From Bacilli bacterium (lineage in GTDB: Bacteria; Bacillota_I; Bacilli_A; RF39; UBA660), in the NCBI GenBank assembly GCA_017472015.1, contig JAFURC010000016.1, forward strand, positions 1 to 64,000: 64,000 nucleotides of DNA, given 5' to 3'. Shown piece by piece: positions 63,510 to 64,000 of this stretch. Numbering within the stretch: the first letter of the stretch is position 1; every line of letters begins with the position of its first letter. The notes beneath the pieces are model-generated. The model ran no database searches and was not told the DNA's origin. It saw only the letters and a list, made by a program, of their open reading frames with translations. The position numbers and the translations under genes were made by a program.

Positions 63510-64000
63510 GATTCTTCTTTAATTCGTTCAAAATGTTTAAAAATTCATTTGTTTTCCTGATTTCTCTATCTAATTTTTCTAAATTAGCCGTATTTTCAAG
63601 TTGAATTTCACTTAAACTTTCTACTTCAAGTCCAGTAATTGGTGAAAGATATGGAGTTTCCTTAAAATTTCCTTGATATGCTTCACTTAAAGGAACACTA
63701 CTTAACTCTTCGGTTATTTTTAACCCTTCATCGGTCTCATCATTTAACATTTTAAATACTTCAGAAATTGTAATTGGTTCATCACCGGAATCACAAGTTA
63801 CAACTTCAAGTTCACTTGTATTACTCAAAAGTTCTTGATAACTAATGATAGCATTTTCTTCTTCAATTGCTTCTAAATTGGTAATTGTATCTTCTAAACT
63901 TAAAGCTTGTTCTAATTCTTGTTCAATTTTTAAAAGTTCAATTTGCGCTTTTTCTTTTGCATTCAAATCTTTCATGTCTTCAGTTTCTACTTTAACAACA
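63502..64000 (-). CDS. Acidic hypothetical protein, partial at window edge
   Basis: The reading frame stays open to the window edge (the codons before the internal ATG at 63975 read VVKVETED) and no ribosome binding site precedes that ATG, so this is probably the C-terminal part of a larger protein. The visible 165 residues are acidic and helical (LLKIEQELEQALSLED, SLSEIQLENTANLEKLDREIRKTNEFL), compatible with coiled coil. No family recognised. Confidence 0.6.
   Translation of the reverse strand, partial: VVKVETEDMKDLNAKEKAQIELLKIEQELEQALSLEDTITNLEAIEEENAIISYQELLSNTSELEVVTCDSGDEPITISEVFKMLNDETDEGLKITEELSSVPLSEAYQGNFKETPYLSPITGLEVESLSEIQLENTANLEKLDREIRKTNEFLNILNELKKNLE

Overview
This is an AT-rich Bacillota chromosome segment with no rRNA, tRNA, insertion sequence or CRISPR array that I can see. 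The ylbD-ylbE-ylbF-rsmD cluster, the rlmN-prpC-prkC-rsgA-rpe order, a sporulation sigma factor G gene, a proS T-box and strong AGGAGG/GGTGAT ribosome binding sites point to a Bacilli-type, probably anaerobic (pyruvate formate-lyase) and possibly spore-forming organism. An uncultured gut lineage such as RF39 or an Erysipelotrichia relative is my guess; taxonomy is inference. Almost all genes are on the minus strand; the only plus-strand block is 11.3-13.7 kb.

Layout. 0-6.6 kb: ruvA-ruvB-membrane protein-queA operon, then pflB-pflA. 6.6-8.4 kb: a BspA-like leucine-rich-repeat (LRR) surface protein, preceded by a tiny ORF. 8.4-11.2 kb: priA and an unknown gene. 11.3-13.7 kb (plus): RNHCP protein, a YjcZ-like 57-residue protein, peptide deformylase and an Rpn/PD-(D/E)XK nuclease. 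13.7-20.9 kb: a divergent PRPP synthetase beside an adenosine-deaminase-like pseudoenzyme, then rpe, rsgA, prkC, prpC and rlmN. 20.9-23.1 kb: a second LRR surface protein with its own tiny ORF. 23.2-26.1 kb: a short-armed SMC. 26.2-33.2 kb: large cell-surface proteins with prepilin-type N-termini and cysteine-rich tails. 33.3-44.3 kb: MurE, RsmD/YlbDEF, a HAM1-NUDIX fusion, T-box-controlled proS, FAD/Rieske oxidoreductase, an orphan GHKL kinase, a PF06541-type membrane protein, a pseudouridine synthase and sigG. 44.3-60.7 kb: a surface polysaccharide locus (UDP-sugar synthesis, glycosyltransferases, Wzx, Wzy, acyltransferases, LCP attachment enzyme). 60.8-64 kb: a small TasA-like exported protein, dCMP deaminase, mtaB and two unknown genes.

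The most unusual signal is a pair of 26- and 29-codon ORFs (8299-8379 and 23018-23107), one upstream of each LRR surface gene. Each has a ribosome binding site and a plausible promoter. Their N-terminal halves differ, but both end in KVNSESTMGGV, encoded by an identical 37-bp stretch that contains a 19-bp dyad and a run of eight G. They could be a family of short signalling or modified peptides, a slippage-prone switch, or a regulatory nucleic-acid element tied to surface-protein expression. I know of no described system that matches.
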